Part shown: in pieces, positions 12,048 to 21,497 of the stretch
How the letters are laid out: every line of letters starts with the position of its first letter
Numbering within the stretch: the first letter of the stretch is position 1
From: Pseudoclavibacter sp. AY1H1
GTDB taxonomy: Bacteria; Actinomycetota; Actinomycetes; Actinomycetales; Microbacteriaceae
DNA: 64,000 nucleotides
Direction of reading: 5' to 3'
Assembly: GCF_002931055.1 (NCBI RefSeq)
Contig: NZ_PSXX01000006.1
Span: 62,001 to 126,000, forward strand
Notes under the pieces: generated by a model
The model's input: the letters and a program-made list of their open reading frames with translations, nothing else
Database searches by the model: none
Told to the model about the DNA's origin: nothing
Program-made: the position numbers and the translations under genes

Positions 12048-12557
12048 ATGACTGAAGCAACTCCTGAGACCATCCCCGCAGATGTCAGCACGCCGGACCC
12101 CCGTGACGACGGTGACATCGCGGCGGATTACCTCGAGGAGCTGCTGGACATCAGCGACGTCGACGGTGACCTCGACATCGAGGTTCGCGAGTCTCGCACG
12201 TACATCTCCGTGAACTCAGACGGTGAGTCGAACCTCTCGAAGCTCGCGGATGGTGAGACGGTTGATGCTCTCCAGCACTTGACTCGTCTGGCCGTCCAAG
12301 CCGAGACCGGAGAGTTCTCGAGACTCATTCTGGACATCGGCGGCTCGCGCGACGCGCGCCGCGCCGAGCTCGTCGGTCTCGTCGACCGGGCCGTGACTCG
12401 CATCGAAGAAGGCGCCTCATCGGCTGCGCTTCCCCCGATGTCGTCCTACGAGCGGAAGATCGTGCACGACATCGTCTCGGAGCGTGGCTACGTGTCCGAG
12501 TCGGAGGGCGAGGCGCGTGAGCGTCACACCGTCATCCGCCCAGTCGCGTCTGCCTGA
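12048..12557 (+). CDS. khpB: KH/R3H RNA-binding protein KhpB (Jag/EloR)
   Basis: A 169-residue protein of the Jag/KhpB family, which binds RNA and affects cell elongation in other Gram-positive bacteria. The order is a short acidic N-terminus, a KH-II-like domain (about 28-100, YLEELLDISDVDGDLDIEV onward) and an R3H domain (about 110-165). The R3H motif is in SSYERKIVHDIV, and the protein ends RHTVIRP, as is usual. It lies between yidC and rsmG as in most actinobacteria. The usual N-terminal Jag_N domain is absent, which is common in this phylum. Confidence 0.93.
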   Translation: MTEATPETIPADVSTPDPRDDGDIAADYLEELLDISDVDGDLDIEVRESRTYISVNSDGESNLSKLADGETVDALQHLTRLAVQAETGEFSRLILDIGGSRDARRAELVGLVDRAVTRIEEGASSAALPPMSSYERKIVHDIVSERGYVSESEGEARERHTVIRPVASA

Positions 12558-12837
12558 TCTAGGACTTATCCACAGGAGTTTCCACAGGCGAGAGTACGCT
12601 CCTCGGCGAGTTCTGCACCTTCCCTCGTTAAAAGCCTGGTCAGGGGCTTATTCCAGGCGATTTGACTCTTGACCCGCCTCGATCCCGCGTTCTCCACAAA
12701 GTTATCCACAGCTTTGTTGTCCGTGGACGACTGTCAGGCGGGTGCGGTCGCCGCCGCACGTGTCAGACTGGTTCGAGCTGATTGCGGGAGGCACTGCAGT
12801 CTGGCGTCAACATTCACGTTCGAGAGGGATCTCCCGT
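12558..12837. promoter_or_regulatory. DnaA-box cluster upstream of rsmG
   Basis: A 280-bp gap with two perfect TTATCCACA boxes (12566-12574 and 12702-12710) and one-mismatch copies GTTTCCACA (12578-12586) and TTCTCCACA (12690-12698), all in the same orientation. Between them is AAAAGCCTGGTCA (12630-12642), which recurs upstream of dnaB. This probably places rsmG expression, or a secondary DnaA-binding locus, under DnaA control; the role is inference. Confidence 0.6.
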
Positions 12838-13476
12838 ATGACTGAGCAGCCGACCGAGGTCGAGGTCGAGCCGGCGATCGCCGCCGAGCTCTTCGCTGAC
12901 CGTATCGACCTTGCGCGGGCGTTCACGTCCGACCTCGCCCAGTACGGGGAGCAGCTCGGTCTGGTTGGACCCCTCGAGTACCCGCGGTTGTGGACGCGCC
13001 ATATCGTGAACTCGGTGCTCATGGCGCCGCTGCTCCGTCCGGGCCTCGTTGGAGACATCGGCTCTGGTGCTGGCTTGCCGGGTATCGTGCTCGCTATCGC
13101 ACGCCCTGATGTCAACTTCGTGCTGATCGAGCCGATGGAGCGTCGTACCGACTGGCTGCAGCGTGAGGTGGATGCGCTTGCCCTCGAGAACGTGCAGGTG
13201 CGTCGTGCTCGTGCCGAAGAGGTCCACGATGAGTTCACGTTCGACCAGCTGACAGCCCGAGCAGTTTCAGCTCTGAGCAAGCTGATCCCGATCACGGTTC
13301 CGCTCGTCCGCTCAGGCGGCGAATTGGTCTTCCTCAAGGGACGCTCCGCAGAAGCGGAGATCGAGAAGGCCAGCAAGGTGATTCGCAAGTTCGGACTCAT
13401 CGATGTTCGCGTCGAAGAACTCGGGGAAGAGCTGGACACCGAGACGACGCGAGTTATTCGCGCGACGGTCGACTGA
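12838..13476 (+). CDS. rsmG: 16S rRNA (guanine-N7)-methyltransferase RsmG
   Basis: The SAM-dependent enzyme that methylates the N7 of G527 (E. coli numbering) in 16S rRNA; it is also called GidB. It has 212 residues from ATG 12838 (MTEQPTEVEV), which is preceded by GAGAGGGA. The SAM-binding motif GDIGSGAGLPG is near residues 72-82, and an acidic ribose-binding residue follows in LIEPMERR. The RNA-binding half contains TARAVSALSKLIPI. In M. tuberculosis the same gene lies between jag and parA, but here about 7 kb of non-coding DNA separates it from parA. Confidence 0.95.
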   Translation: MTEQPTEVEVEPAIAAELFADRIDLARAFTSDLAQYGEQLGLVGPLEYPRLWTRHIVNSVLMAPLLRPGLVGDIGSGAGLPGIVLAIARPDVNFVLIEPMERRTDWLQREVDALALENVQVRRARAEEVHDEFTFDQLTARAVSALSKLIPITVPLVRSGGELVFLKGRSAEAEIEKASKVIRKFGLIDVRVEELGEELDTETTRVIRATVD

Positions 13477-13888
13477 CTGCTCTCGTTCGGTCGTCCTCAG
13501 AGTCACAGTTAAACGCTGACTCTTTGTATCGGTGGAGTTCGATGCAGCTTGGTTTTCTTCGTGAACAACACGGGCGCGGTATTTATCTCACGTGAATCTG
13601 CCGGTCATTGTCGATCAGGTGTCCCGAAGTCGGATTCTTGGTCTGTCGGTGTTGAATCCGCACGGAACAGCGTGCCGTAGCTCTGGAATCGGAGTCAGTC
13701 GGTCAGACGCGAACCGTTCTCGCTCATAGATGGCCCAGGCGCCGTCCCCACGTCACCTGACGCCAACCCCTCGATCAGTTGCGAGAGCCTGTCGCGCACA
13801 GGCAGTCGAATTCGGGCCGTCGTTCCTTTCCTACTCCTGAACTGTGTGCTCCCGACCCATTCGTATGAAGCTCTTCGTCAACGGCGGC

Positions 13889-13904
13889 TGTTTCACGTGA
13901 AACG
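13889..13904. other. parS site 1
   Basis: TGTTTCACGTGAAACG contains the perfect 14-bp palindrome of the ParB site. It is 413 bp after the rsmG stop and is the site nearest oriC. Confidence 0.9.
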
Positions 13905-14658
13905 GTGGATTTTCGTGGCGCGTTGTTATCCAGAAGGCCTATGCGCCGCGAAACTGTCGCTCGCTGCGCATCCATGAGTCGTGCCTGACCACCCTCTGAC
14001 CGACGTGGCTCATGGCGGCGGCCACGGGGGTGTGGGGGGTTCAGATGCCTTGGAAGCGTGCCCCGGACATTGGCGGACTCGGAGAGCTGACCGGTGGCAG
14101 TGCCGATCGTGGTGTGGTGGTGGGCGGCAAGTCCTTTTTGCCTGTCGCCCTGAGCCCTGTCGCTCTCTGCTACCGCTCTCCGCCCGTTGCTCTTTGGGGA
14201 GGTGTGGAAGGGCACATGAAGGCTCGAGCCTTCATGGCGCACGCCGAGACAGTCCCGAGCCAGCGCAGGAAGTCTGAGGCCACTGTGACCGCCCCGAGCC
14301 GCCCCCAACCGCCCCGACGCGGTTCACTGATATCTGAAGTCTCGCGTGCCGTCGCCGTGCTGGTGCGAGGAAGGCTACGTGACGAGCTTGCGGCCGGCTA
14401 CTGGCGACTGGGTAGTCACGGCGGGCTGCGGGCTGCGGGCGACAGACGAATGGCGGTGGGGGTGCGGTTCCGGTTCAGTTGGGGCGATACAGGTATGGGC
14501 ACGGGGTAGGGGCAGAGGAAGGAGGAGAGCGTCCGAGTCGGTAGCGTCTGCAAATCGAGGCGCGGCGCGTGAAAGCCGGCACTGTCACTGTCCGTCCACA
14601 AGCTTGTCGGAGCGCGCGTTGGGCGCTGGAAGCTGGTCTGGTGTGGAGATAGCTTCAC

Positions 14659-14712
14659 TGTGACTGTGACTGTGACTGTGACTGTGACTGTGACTGTGAC
14701 CGTGACCGTGAC
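14659..14712 (+). repeat. Hexamer tandem repeat (TGTGAC)n
   Basis: Seven exact TGTGAC units followed by two CGTGAC variants, 54 bp in all. It is a simple-sequence repeat, rare in bacterial chromosomes, and lies between parS sites 1 and 2. Confidence 0.9.
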
Positions 14713-14984
14713 CCTGCCGCTCTCGTTGCCCCTGTCCGTGCGCGGATCGGCGTTGGCTGTCTCGTGGGGTGCGGTGCTGCTCCCAATCGTCTGGTTACCC
14801 GTGTGGGGGCACAGACCTGGCTGTGGGACCGCACCCGCTCGGGACTACCAAGTGCGATTGCGTCGATGATGAGCTCACGTGAGCCGCTCGATGTTCGGTC
14901 CCGTCGCGGGCAGTGCCTGCACATGACTATGTTCACGTGATCGAACTCGTGACTTCAACCAGTTTCGATGTCTTGTCTTCAAAT

Positions 14985-15000
14985 CGTTCCACGTGAAACA
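14985..15000 (+). other. parS site 2
   Basis: CGTTCCACGTGAAACA is the asymmetric variant with C in the left arm (GTTCC), in forward orientation. Confidence 0.88.
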
Positions 15001-15152
15001 TCGTGCAATTCAGGATCCAAGATCGAGGATTCCGCGGTGGCCGCCAGTTGAGCTCCTCGCACAGTTTCAGAACTTCCTTGATCAAGACGGGCCGGTCGTC
15101 CGGTCGTCCCGTTGTCGATCCACCACTATTCATCCCAAGACCGACTTGGGCT

Positions 15153-15168
15153 TGTTTCACGTGAAACG
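15153..15168. other. parS site 3
   Basis: TGTTTCACGTGAAACG has a perfect palindromic core. It is only 168 bp from site 2. Confidence 0.9.
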
Positions 15169-15562
15169 ACGGCGGTCGCACCGTCACAGCGCAGGCCAAG
15201 GCTTGCAGTCCGTGGTCACCCTGTTGGGACATAGAGCTCGTGTACTCGCGTTCCTGCGTGCTCGCGCGTTGAAGCGAGGAAGAAGTACGAGGGAAATTGG
15301 GTGCCTGCGCTGCCTAGTACTCAGCCTGTTGCAATGACCATTGGGCTGAGCAAGCGCGTGCACCCATGGATCTCCCAAGGCACTGCCGATCGGATTCCCT
15401 CTGCCCCCAGTGGCCCCGCAGTCCTGGGGACCACTCTCACCATGGGTTGGGAGAGGGAATGGGATGAGATTGAGCGGGCCAGCCGAAGCATATCGACCGT
15501 GTGAGTTTGCGGTCTGGAGTCCGAATCAAGTGCAGCGACAGCACTAGGGGTGCCAAGCTGAA

Positions 15563-15610
15563 CTGCGTCTCTGCGTCTCTGCGTCTCTGCGTCTCTGCGT
15601 CTCTGCGTCT
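15563..15610 (+). repeat. Octamer tandem repeat (CTGCGTCT)6
   Basis: Six exact copies of the 8-bp unit CTGCGTCT, 48 bp, ending in CTGCGG. The 8-bp period does not fit a coding repeat. Confidence 0.92.
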
Positions 15611-16022
15611 CTGCGGCGGCCTAGCTGCCTAGTGATGCAGTGATTCACTGACTCAGCTGCGTGAAGTTCCGAGCGTTGACGTTCGATGTGTCCGATCTCA
15701 ATCGCACGCCGGAACCCAGTCGCGGCAAATTGGATCCAAGCTCGCGGCCGCTGGGGCCGGCTAACGGTTGGTGGAGCGCGAGAGTAGTACTGCTTTCCTT
15801 TGGGCCGTAGGCCCGGGCGTTCGGAGTCGCTGCACTTCGCCTCGTTCGGAAGGATACGGATCGTGTGACTGAGAGGGTTCGCGAGAATGCGTTTGTCATC
15901 GAATCAGGCGCGGCAGCAGAGTCCCAGACAGGTGCAACGACTGAACTGTGGATCGTAACCGCGGCGCGAAGTGGGTAGCGGTCCTGCTCCGGCTGTAGGT
16001 AGTGAGAGTCTCTAGGGCGGTG

Positions 16023-16038
16023 TGTTCCACGTGAAACG
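16023..16038 (+). other. parS site 4
   Basis: TGTTCCACGTGAAACG is the asymmetric variant in forward orientation. Confidence 0.88.
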
Positions 16039-16493
16039 GATGATTGTTGGCGCTTGAAGCTAGAGCAACATGACTCGAACACCATGAGGAGCCGGTGTCG
16101 CCTCGTTGTCGACTAGCGGGCTCCAGCAGCCGGCCGTCGCCGAATACTGGATGTTCAGCGGCGGCATCTGGTCCTCTCTGTGGGGCGGAGCGGAGTGTTC
16201 CACGGGGCTCAAGGAGTTCAGCTCGTCGAACGCGCCGGCTGGGCTCACCGGCCTTGGGCAAGGGCGCAGAGCTCGGAACAGTGCCACCTTGTCAATCTGA
16301 GACTCTTGTCTGTCGACGAGTTGAGAGTGCTCTCTACGCCGTGGCCGGACTCGATTCAGCTCCAAGTAGGTTAATAGGAAAAGAGAACCTCAGGTCAGCC
16401 ACCCACCATGTGGGAGATCTATCGGGACGCGTCTTCGGGCAGCGGGCCGAAGGAACGGTGTCATCCCAGCCGCGAATCCTGAGATGAGGGCTG

Positions 16494-16509
16494 TGTTCCA
16501 CGTGAAACA
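16494..16509 (+). other. parS site 5
   Basis: TGTTCCACGTGAAACA is the asymmetric variant in forward orientation. Confidence 0.88.
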
Positions 16510-16914
16510 GAACGTGACGGCTGACGACCGACAGCTGACAGGTCGAGTCACGTCTCAGGCGATGATGATCGTGCGCAGAGGCCCTTCGCATAAAGCTAAT
16601 GCAACGGAGTGGGCCGCCCTGCCAGACCGCATTTGTGTAAGCGTCGGTCCATCTCTCAACAGTGATCTGCTCCGCGATCGATACCTACGGGAGTTCTCGA
16701 TCGATATCGGCATGAGTCGCCGTGGACTGTCCGTCTCCAGGTGCTCAAGCAGTGAGGTCAGGGTAGTTCCGGTACCCGTGGCTGCCAGAGGTTCTGATCC
16801 GTGAGAGAGAGGGCGGCAGTCACGGATTGCGACTCGTGCGAATGAACGCTTCGGGCCAACTGCAACACAGTCCTACGCGTCAATTGGGCCCGCCCGAGTT
16901 TTGGGAGTGAATTG

Positions 16915-16930
16915 CGTTCCACGTGAAACG
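16915..16930 (+). other. parS site 6
   Basis: CGTTCCACGTGAAACG is the asymmetric variant in forward orientation. It abuts a second, degenerate copy GTCACGTGAAC, making a tandem pair. Confidence 0.88.
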
Positions 16931-17086
16931 TCACGTGAACGCTCAGGAAGGCACCGTCCAGTGGAGAAGGAACGACAGCTTGGTGAGATGCGCCCAGAGT
17001 CATGCTGGCTGGCCTCGTCAACGGTTCGCCGTTAGCGGCTGCTGCACTGGGGCTCGACCACCGTATTGAGCGCTAGGAATGCGCCC

Positions 17087-17102
17087 CGTTTCACGTGAAA
17101 CG
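17087..17102. other. parS site 7
   Basis: CGTTTCACGTGAAACG is a fully palindromic 16-mer, 172 bp after site 6. Confidence 0.9.
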
Positions 17103-17870
17103 TGGTCTGCTAGCTGGGTCACCTGAACTCTCAAACAGCCGCAAATGCCAAATGGCAACAAGTAACAGCACATCTGGATCATGGCACGTCTGTGCCGCGA
17201 GTGATCGGAGTGCGTTGAGAACAGGGGCTTGCTGGCGAGGTTAAAGGGTGGGTGTAGGGGGCTGAGAGGCTCCCGCAGTGCTGACAGTCGACTGGTGTGG
17301 TGGAGTCTGGGTCCCAGTACTGGACAGACATGGAACAAATGGAGTGGTCCGACGGGACTCGATTAGGTTCTCATATGAGTTGCGTGAGGTACTCATGTTC
17401 AACCGCTACCGACCCACGGGTACCCCGCGGTTGTGCTGCAACGTGGAATCGGCATGACACAACATAGGGAGTGAAGGCGTTGGCGAAAGCAGTCGGTAGC
17501 CTAAGTTGAATTAGGCCCGTGGTTCCAGTCGTGACCGTCGCCGTGAGGTGCAGCTGCGATCCACTGGTGTTCGGAGCTCATCATGGAGCCCTCATCACAT
17601 GACCGGCGCGCGCTCGGCTATCCCTTGAATCTCAGCGTCCGATGGTCTTGTTTCTGAGCGCCGGACCGGACTCTTCGGTTCGAACTTCGAGGTCTCGCAC
17701 TTGCGAGGTCCGGTGCTCATTCTGCGGCCCGCGCAACCCGCTGACGTGGATATTGGAGTCCTCACACTCTTGTCGTGTCTTCCAGGTCGAGCCGTGCGGC
17801 TTTGTAGCTGTCGGGAGCTTGAGACCCGACCTGGCTTGAGGCCCGAACCGAGCTGTCAGCCGTCGGGTTC

Positions 17871-17886
17871 TGTTCCACGTGAAACG
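17871..17886 (+). other. parS site 8
   Basis: TGTTCCACGTGAAACG is the asymmetric variant in forward orientation. Confidence 0.88.
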
Positions 17887-18123
17887 AAGCCAATACCTTC
17901 GTCTCGGGGTCTGTGGAAGGGGGGCGATCCATTAAGTCCCATCGTCACAAACAAGGCAGTCCCGTGGGACGTGTAAGTTGCGCGGTCGAATCTCGTCGAC
18001 CGTCGGTCCGTCCCATCAGGCCCTGTGAGCGGGCCCATACTGGGCCCCAGTAGGGCCGCCGCCTAGGGTCTGGGCGCAGGCTGATCGTGCAACGGACCAG
18101 AGCAGAACCAGCCTCTCTTCACG

Positions 18124-18139
18124 TGTTTCACGTGGAACG
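18124..18139 (-). other. parS site 9
   Basis: TGTTTCACGTGGAACG is the only asymmetric site in reverse orientation. It overlaps another CACGTG hexamer at 18120-18125. Confidence 0.88.
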
Positions 18140-18696
18140 AATCTTGAACGCCTAGCCCGCTGGGTGAGACCGAAGCCACGTGTGAAGTACTAGCCTCGGC
18201 TCGGCATTTCCAGCGAAGCAAAATACGCAGAGCAGGATGCACGTGAAAGCGTTTGCTGGGCGAGACACGGAGCCCATGCTGCGTCGCGGCGGGCATTAGA
18301 CGAAGAAGCGTGAATGCTCATGGGCTCGTAGGGGCCCCGTACCGCGGAGATCTCGTTCCACAGTCTCCTTACCCGCACTGCGTGTGCGCAGTTGTTTGAC
18401 TAATGATTGTCGCCGCATTTTGGGCCCGTAGTGGCGTTTGAGTGGTGGCGGGTGATTAGCCGAGGTGTCAACGAAGTGCCCGCGCCGGTGCATACAGGGG
18501 GTGGTACTTTCCCTTCGCCAGCTGCATCGCGATCCTGTTCGTCGACGTTGGGCGCCGTCGCCTGCTGAACATCAACGATTCGCTCCAGTGGTGAGGGTGG
18601 GTGCCTCGTAAGAGGGTCGCAAACCCCTTGCTAGTCTCTTGGCCCCCGCAGAGACGGTGGCGGGCGCCAAACAATGGTGGGCTCACGTCCTCCGTG

Positions 18697-18712
18697 TGTT
18701 CCACGTGAAACG
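18697..18712 (+). other. parS site 10
   Basis: TGTTCCACGTGAAACG is the asymmetric variant in forward orientation. Confidence 0.88.
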
Positions 18713-18844
18713 GACTGCAGTGATGACGCTGACTTCCTTCAGAGCGATTGAAGGAGGTCAGCGGGTCAAGGTCAAAGGTCAGTGAGAGCCGGCGATCAAT
18801 CAACACAGGGATCTCGCGCGCAGGCGGCGAATGAGATCGAGTAC

Positions 18845-18890
18845 TCTCCATCTCTCCGTTTCTCCATCTCTCCGTTTCTCCATCTCTCCT
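18845..18890 (+). repeat. 16-bp tandem repeat (TCTCCATCTCTCCGTT)
   Basis: Two exact 16-bp units and a third truncated one, 46 bp, forming a strongly pyrimidine-biased strand. Confidence 0.88.
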
Positions 18891-19423
18891 TCGCCTCGTC
18901 TCTTTGTGTTCCGCGTCCCCGTTGTGTGCTGTGGGGCTATGGGGCCCTGCGGTTTGGTCTGCTGGCCCCTCAGTGTCCTGTCGTGACTTGTGTCCGAAGT
19001 CCACGCTGATTCGCGTCTCTGACGGACTGGACTGGTGCCGAGGAAAAGGCAGACTAGGGCAGTCCTGTAGCGGCCGGAGCTCATTGGTTTCGTGGCCTGA
19101 GGAAGAGGTGAGTGTCCCGTCGGGCTTATTTCAGCAGCCTCTATCGGTCCTGTCCTCAGATCGTTGCTCCTCGCCGCTACTGCGGCAGCGACGATGACAA
19201 CCATTGGTCGGGCCCACTGGGACGAACTTGCGCGTCGCACACAGGGGGTGACATTGGGGCAACCTCGATTCAGGCCTGTCGAAAGCTCTGAGGTTCGGTC
19301 CGTCCTCAAGTTCTTCTTTCGCACCGATGATCATCGGGCTTTAGCCGACGGCCGTCTCTGTGGTCGATTGCAGGCTCGCTCTGGAACATTGGAGGACGCG
19401 GGCAGCTTGGGTGCAATTCCGGC

Positions 19424-19439
19424 CGTTCCACGTGAAACG
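19424..19439 (+). other. parS site 11
   Basis: CGTTCCACGTGAAACG is the asymmetric variant in forward orientation. Confidence 0.88.
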
Positions 19440-20091
19440 TAGTCGTCGAGGTGAATAGACGTCTGAATTTGAGAGGCGCGCCTCACCCTTCGCGCAGATT
19501 GCCCGCCACTGCAGTGGCCTGGGCGCGGTGCGAGTCCACTGAGGCGCACACAGCCGTGTGCCCGTTGGTGGAGCAGGTCGTGCTCCTGCTTCGGCCTCCG
19601 CTTCCGCGGCGCCGGTTGCATCTCTGAGCTGCGGAGGGGCAGGCCACGCCGTCGCTCACGACAACAACAAGGACGCCGGCCTCCTGACTGCCCCGTCGGT
19701 CGTGCTGGTCTCGCTGATCCCTCCCACTTCAAAGCCCGTAGGTCTGGTCAGCAGCAGGGTCCGCAGATCCGTTCGACAACGGGTCCCGACGGGCTGCAGA
19801 ATCCAGTTCCGCCCCGTGATGGCTCGCCGGGTCCTTGGCCCCTCGCCATCGGCTTCTCTTCTGAAGGTCCGGGTGCTGTTGGCGGTAGACGGTGCGGTCT
19901 ACGCGGGATGCGCCTACCGCGTTCGGATCGTGACTCAACGCAGGGTGGTGTTGCGCAGTCCAGCTACACGGTCCTGTGGTTTGCATCAATTCGTGTAGAA
20001 ATTCACGGCGGCGAGCTGTTCGTGCTCGCGGTGGAATGGGAGCGGGTGCCAGGCAGGCACCCGTGCTTTCGTGCAGCTACCCGATGACCAG

Positions 20092-20107
20092 CGTTTCACG
20101 TGAAACA
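20092..20107. other. parS site 12
   Basis: CGTTTCACGTGAAACA has a perfect palindromic core. Confidence 0.9.
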
Positions 20108-20182
20108 CAACCCGTCCGTGGGTCCCTGAGTCCGTGGATCCGCTCCGTGGGGCCGTGGGTCCGTAGGTCCGTGGGTCGGTGA

Positions 20183-20230
20183 GTCCATGTGTCCATGTGT
20201 CCATGTGTCCATGTGTCCGCGTGTCCATCA
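20183..20230 (+). repeat. Octamer tandem repeat (GTCCATGT)
   Basis: Four exact GTCCATGT units and two variants, 48 bp. They follow a looser array of GTCCGTGG-like units from about 20107. Confidence 0.88.
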
Positions 20231-20448
20231 TGCGTACGGCCGTGGGTGTGTACGCGCGTGCGTCACTTCCCCCCCTCACCTCACTCCTGAGGGCTCCCAG
20301 TCTGACGCTACGAGGAGGCAGGGCTTGGGTAAAAACGAGTTCGAGTGGACTGGTCGAGCCTTTTCAGATCCGGCTGGGACCAGCTCTTGGTGTCGGCTGT
20401 CTCCACGGCACCTCAACCCTCTAGCTGAAGTTGATGATGCCAGGCCTA

Positions 20449-20464
20449 TGTTCCACGTGAAACC
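20449..20464 (+). other. parS site 13
   Basis: TGTTCCACGTGAAACC lies 105 bp upstream of the parA start. It could let ParB influence parAB transcription. Confidence 0.88.
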
Positions 20465-20568
20465 AACTACCCCCACCGCGGTGCACTGATTCCACAAGCC
20501 TGAGCGTCACCGCGTTTCCGCGTGCGATCTGGGGCACAATTGAGACGTCTACTTGAGGGAGAGCATTC

Positions 20569-21492
20569 TTGAAAGCTTCATCTGCCGGCGATGCCGCTTC
20601 GCCACCAGCGTCGCAGCTCGACGATTCACCGCTCGCCACGGCTCTCTCTGAACTGAACCAGCGGAGAAAGAGCCTCGTCAAACGAGAGGTTCCCCTCCCC
20701 GATCACACGCGCATCTTCACGATCTCCAACCAGAAGGGTGGAGTCGGGAAGACAACAACCGCGGTCAACCTCGCGGCGGCCCTCGCGACGCTCGGCGCCC
20801 GCGTTCTGGTCATAGACCTGGACCCACAAGGCAATGCTTCTACTGCGCTCGGTATCGAACACCGTGGTGAGACCGCGGGAACCTACGAGGCTCTCCTCGA
20901 CGGAGAACCGCTCAGCGAGCTCATGCAGCAGTGCCCAGACATCGACACCCTCTGGTGCGTGCCGGCGACACTGGACCTGGCGGGCGCAGAAATCGAGCTC
21001 GTCAACCTCGACAAGCGCGACTACCGCCTGCGTCAGGCAATCGCTGGGCTCCTCGACGAGACCACAGGCACTGACCAGGAATTCCACTACGTCTTCATCG
21101 ACTGTCCTCCCTCGCTCGGCCTGTTGACGATCAACGCCTTCGTCGCTGCGCGAGAGGTACTCATCCCCATCCAGTGCGAGTATTACGCCCTTGAGGGACT
21201 CGGACAGCTGATCTCGAACCTCAATCTCCTGTCACAGGACCTCAACCCGCAGCTTCGACTCACGACGATCCTGCTGACGATGTACGACGGGCGCACCAAC
21301 CTGTCGCAGGAGGTCGCCGCCGACGTTCGAGAGCACTTCCCACAGGAGACGCTGAAGGTTGCGATTCCTCGCACCGTCCGTATCTCGGAAGCCCCGAGCT
21401 TCGGCAAGACCATCATTTCCCACGAACCAACCTCGACCGGCGCGATCGCGTATCTCGAAGCGGCCGTCGAAATCGCCCAGCGAGGAGCATAA
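20569..21492 (+). CDS. parA: Chromosome partitioning ATPase ParA
   Basis: A deviant Walker-type ATPase of 307 residues that moves ParB-bound origins to the cell poles or quarter positions. The start is TTG at 20569, supported by GAGGGAGAG directly upstream. About 45 variable residues precede the fold. The deviant Walker A KGGVGKTT is at 56-63 (signature Lys56 and catalytic Lys61), followed by the DLDPQGNAS loop and the FIDCPPSLG Walker B. It forms an operon with parB, which begins 5 nt after its stop. The nearest parS site lies 105 bp upstream. Confidence 0.97.
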   Translation: MKASSAGDAASPPASQLDDSPLATALSELNQRRKSLVKREVPLPDHTRIFTISNQKGGVGKTTTAVNLAAALATLGARVLVIDLDPQGNASTALGIEHRGETAGTYEALLDGEPLSELMQQCPDIDTLWCVPATLDLAGAEIELVNLDKRDYRLRQAIAGLLDETTGTDQEFHYVFIDCPPSLGLLTINAFVAAREVLIPIQCEYYALEGLGQLISNLNLLSQDLNPQLRLTTILLTMYDGRTNLSQEVAADVREHFPQETLKVAIPRTVRISEAPSFGKTIISHEPTSTGAIAYLEAAVEIAQRGA

Positions 21493-21497
21493 ACAAC

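Larger units (their letters stand above)
13477..20568. other. Gene-free parS field (putative centromere region)
   Basis: About 7.1 kb between rsmG and parA in which no reading frame has a ribosome binding site, family resemblance or high-GC coding pattern. Sampled lines are near 57 percent G+C, against about 65 percent in nearby genes. It contains 13 good parS sites (listed separately), at least seven further CACGTG hexamers that look like decayed sites, and four blocks of short tandem repeats. Apart from these no promoter, tRNA or known RNA was recognised. The presence of the sites is direct; the centromere role follows from the ParABS system and the adjoining parAB genes. Confidence 0.85.

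Noticed and set aside
14659-14869. Frame encoding a repeated Thr-Val stretch
   Set aside because: It is only the translation of the TGTGAC hexamer array; no ribosome binding site and no conserved continuation.
14659-15610. Tandem repeats considered as a CRISPR array
   Set aside because: Units are 6-8 bp with no spacers, and no cas gene is present.
13981-20497. Many short open frames of 60-180 codons between rsmG and parA
   Set aside because: They lack ribosome binding sites, have no family resemblance or codon bias, run across parS sites and tandem repeats, and overlap on both strands.
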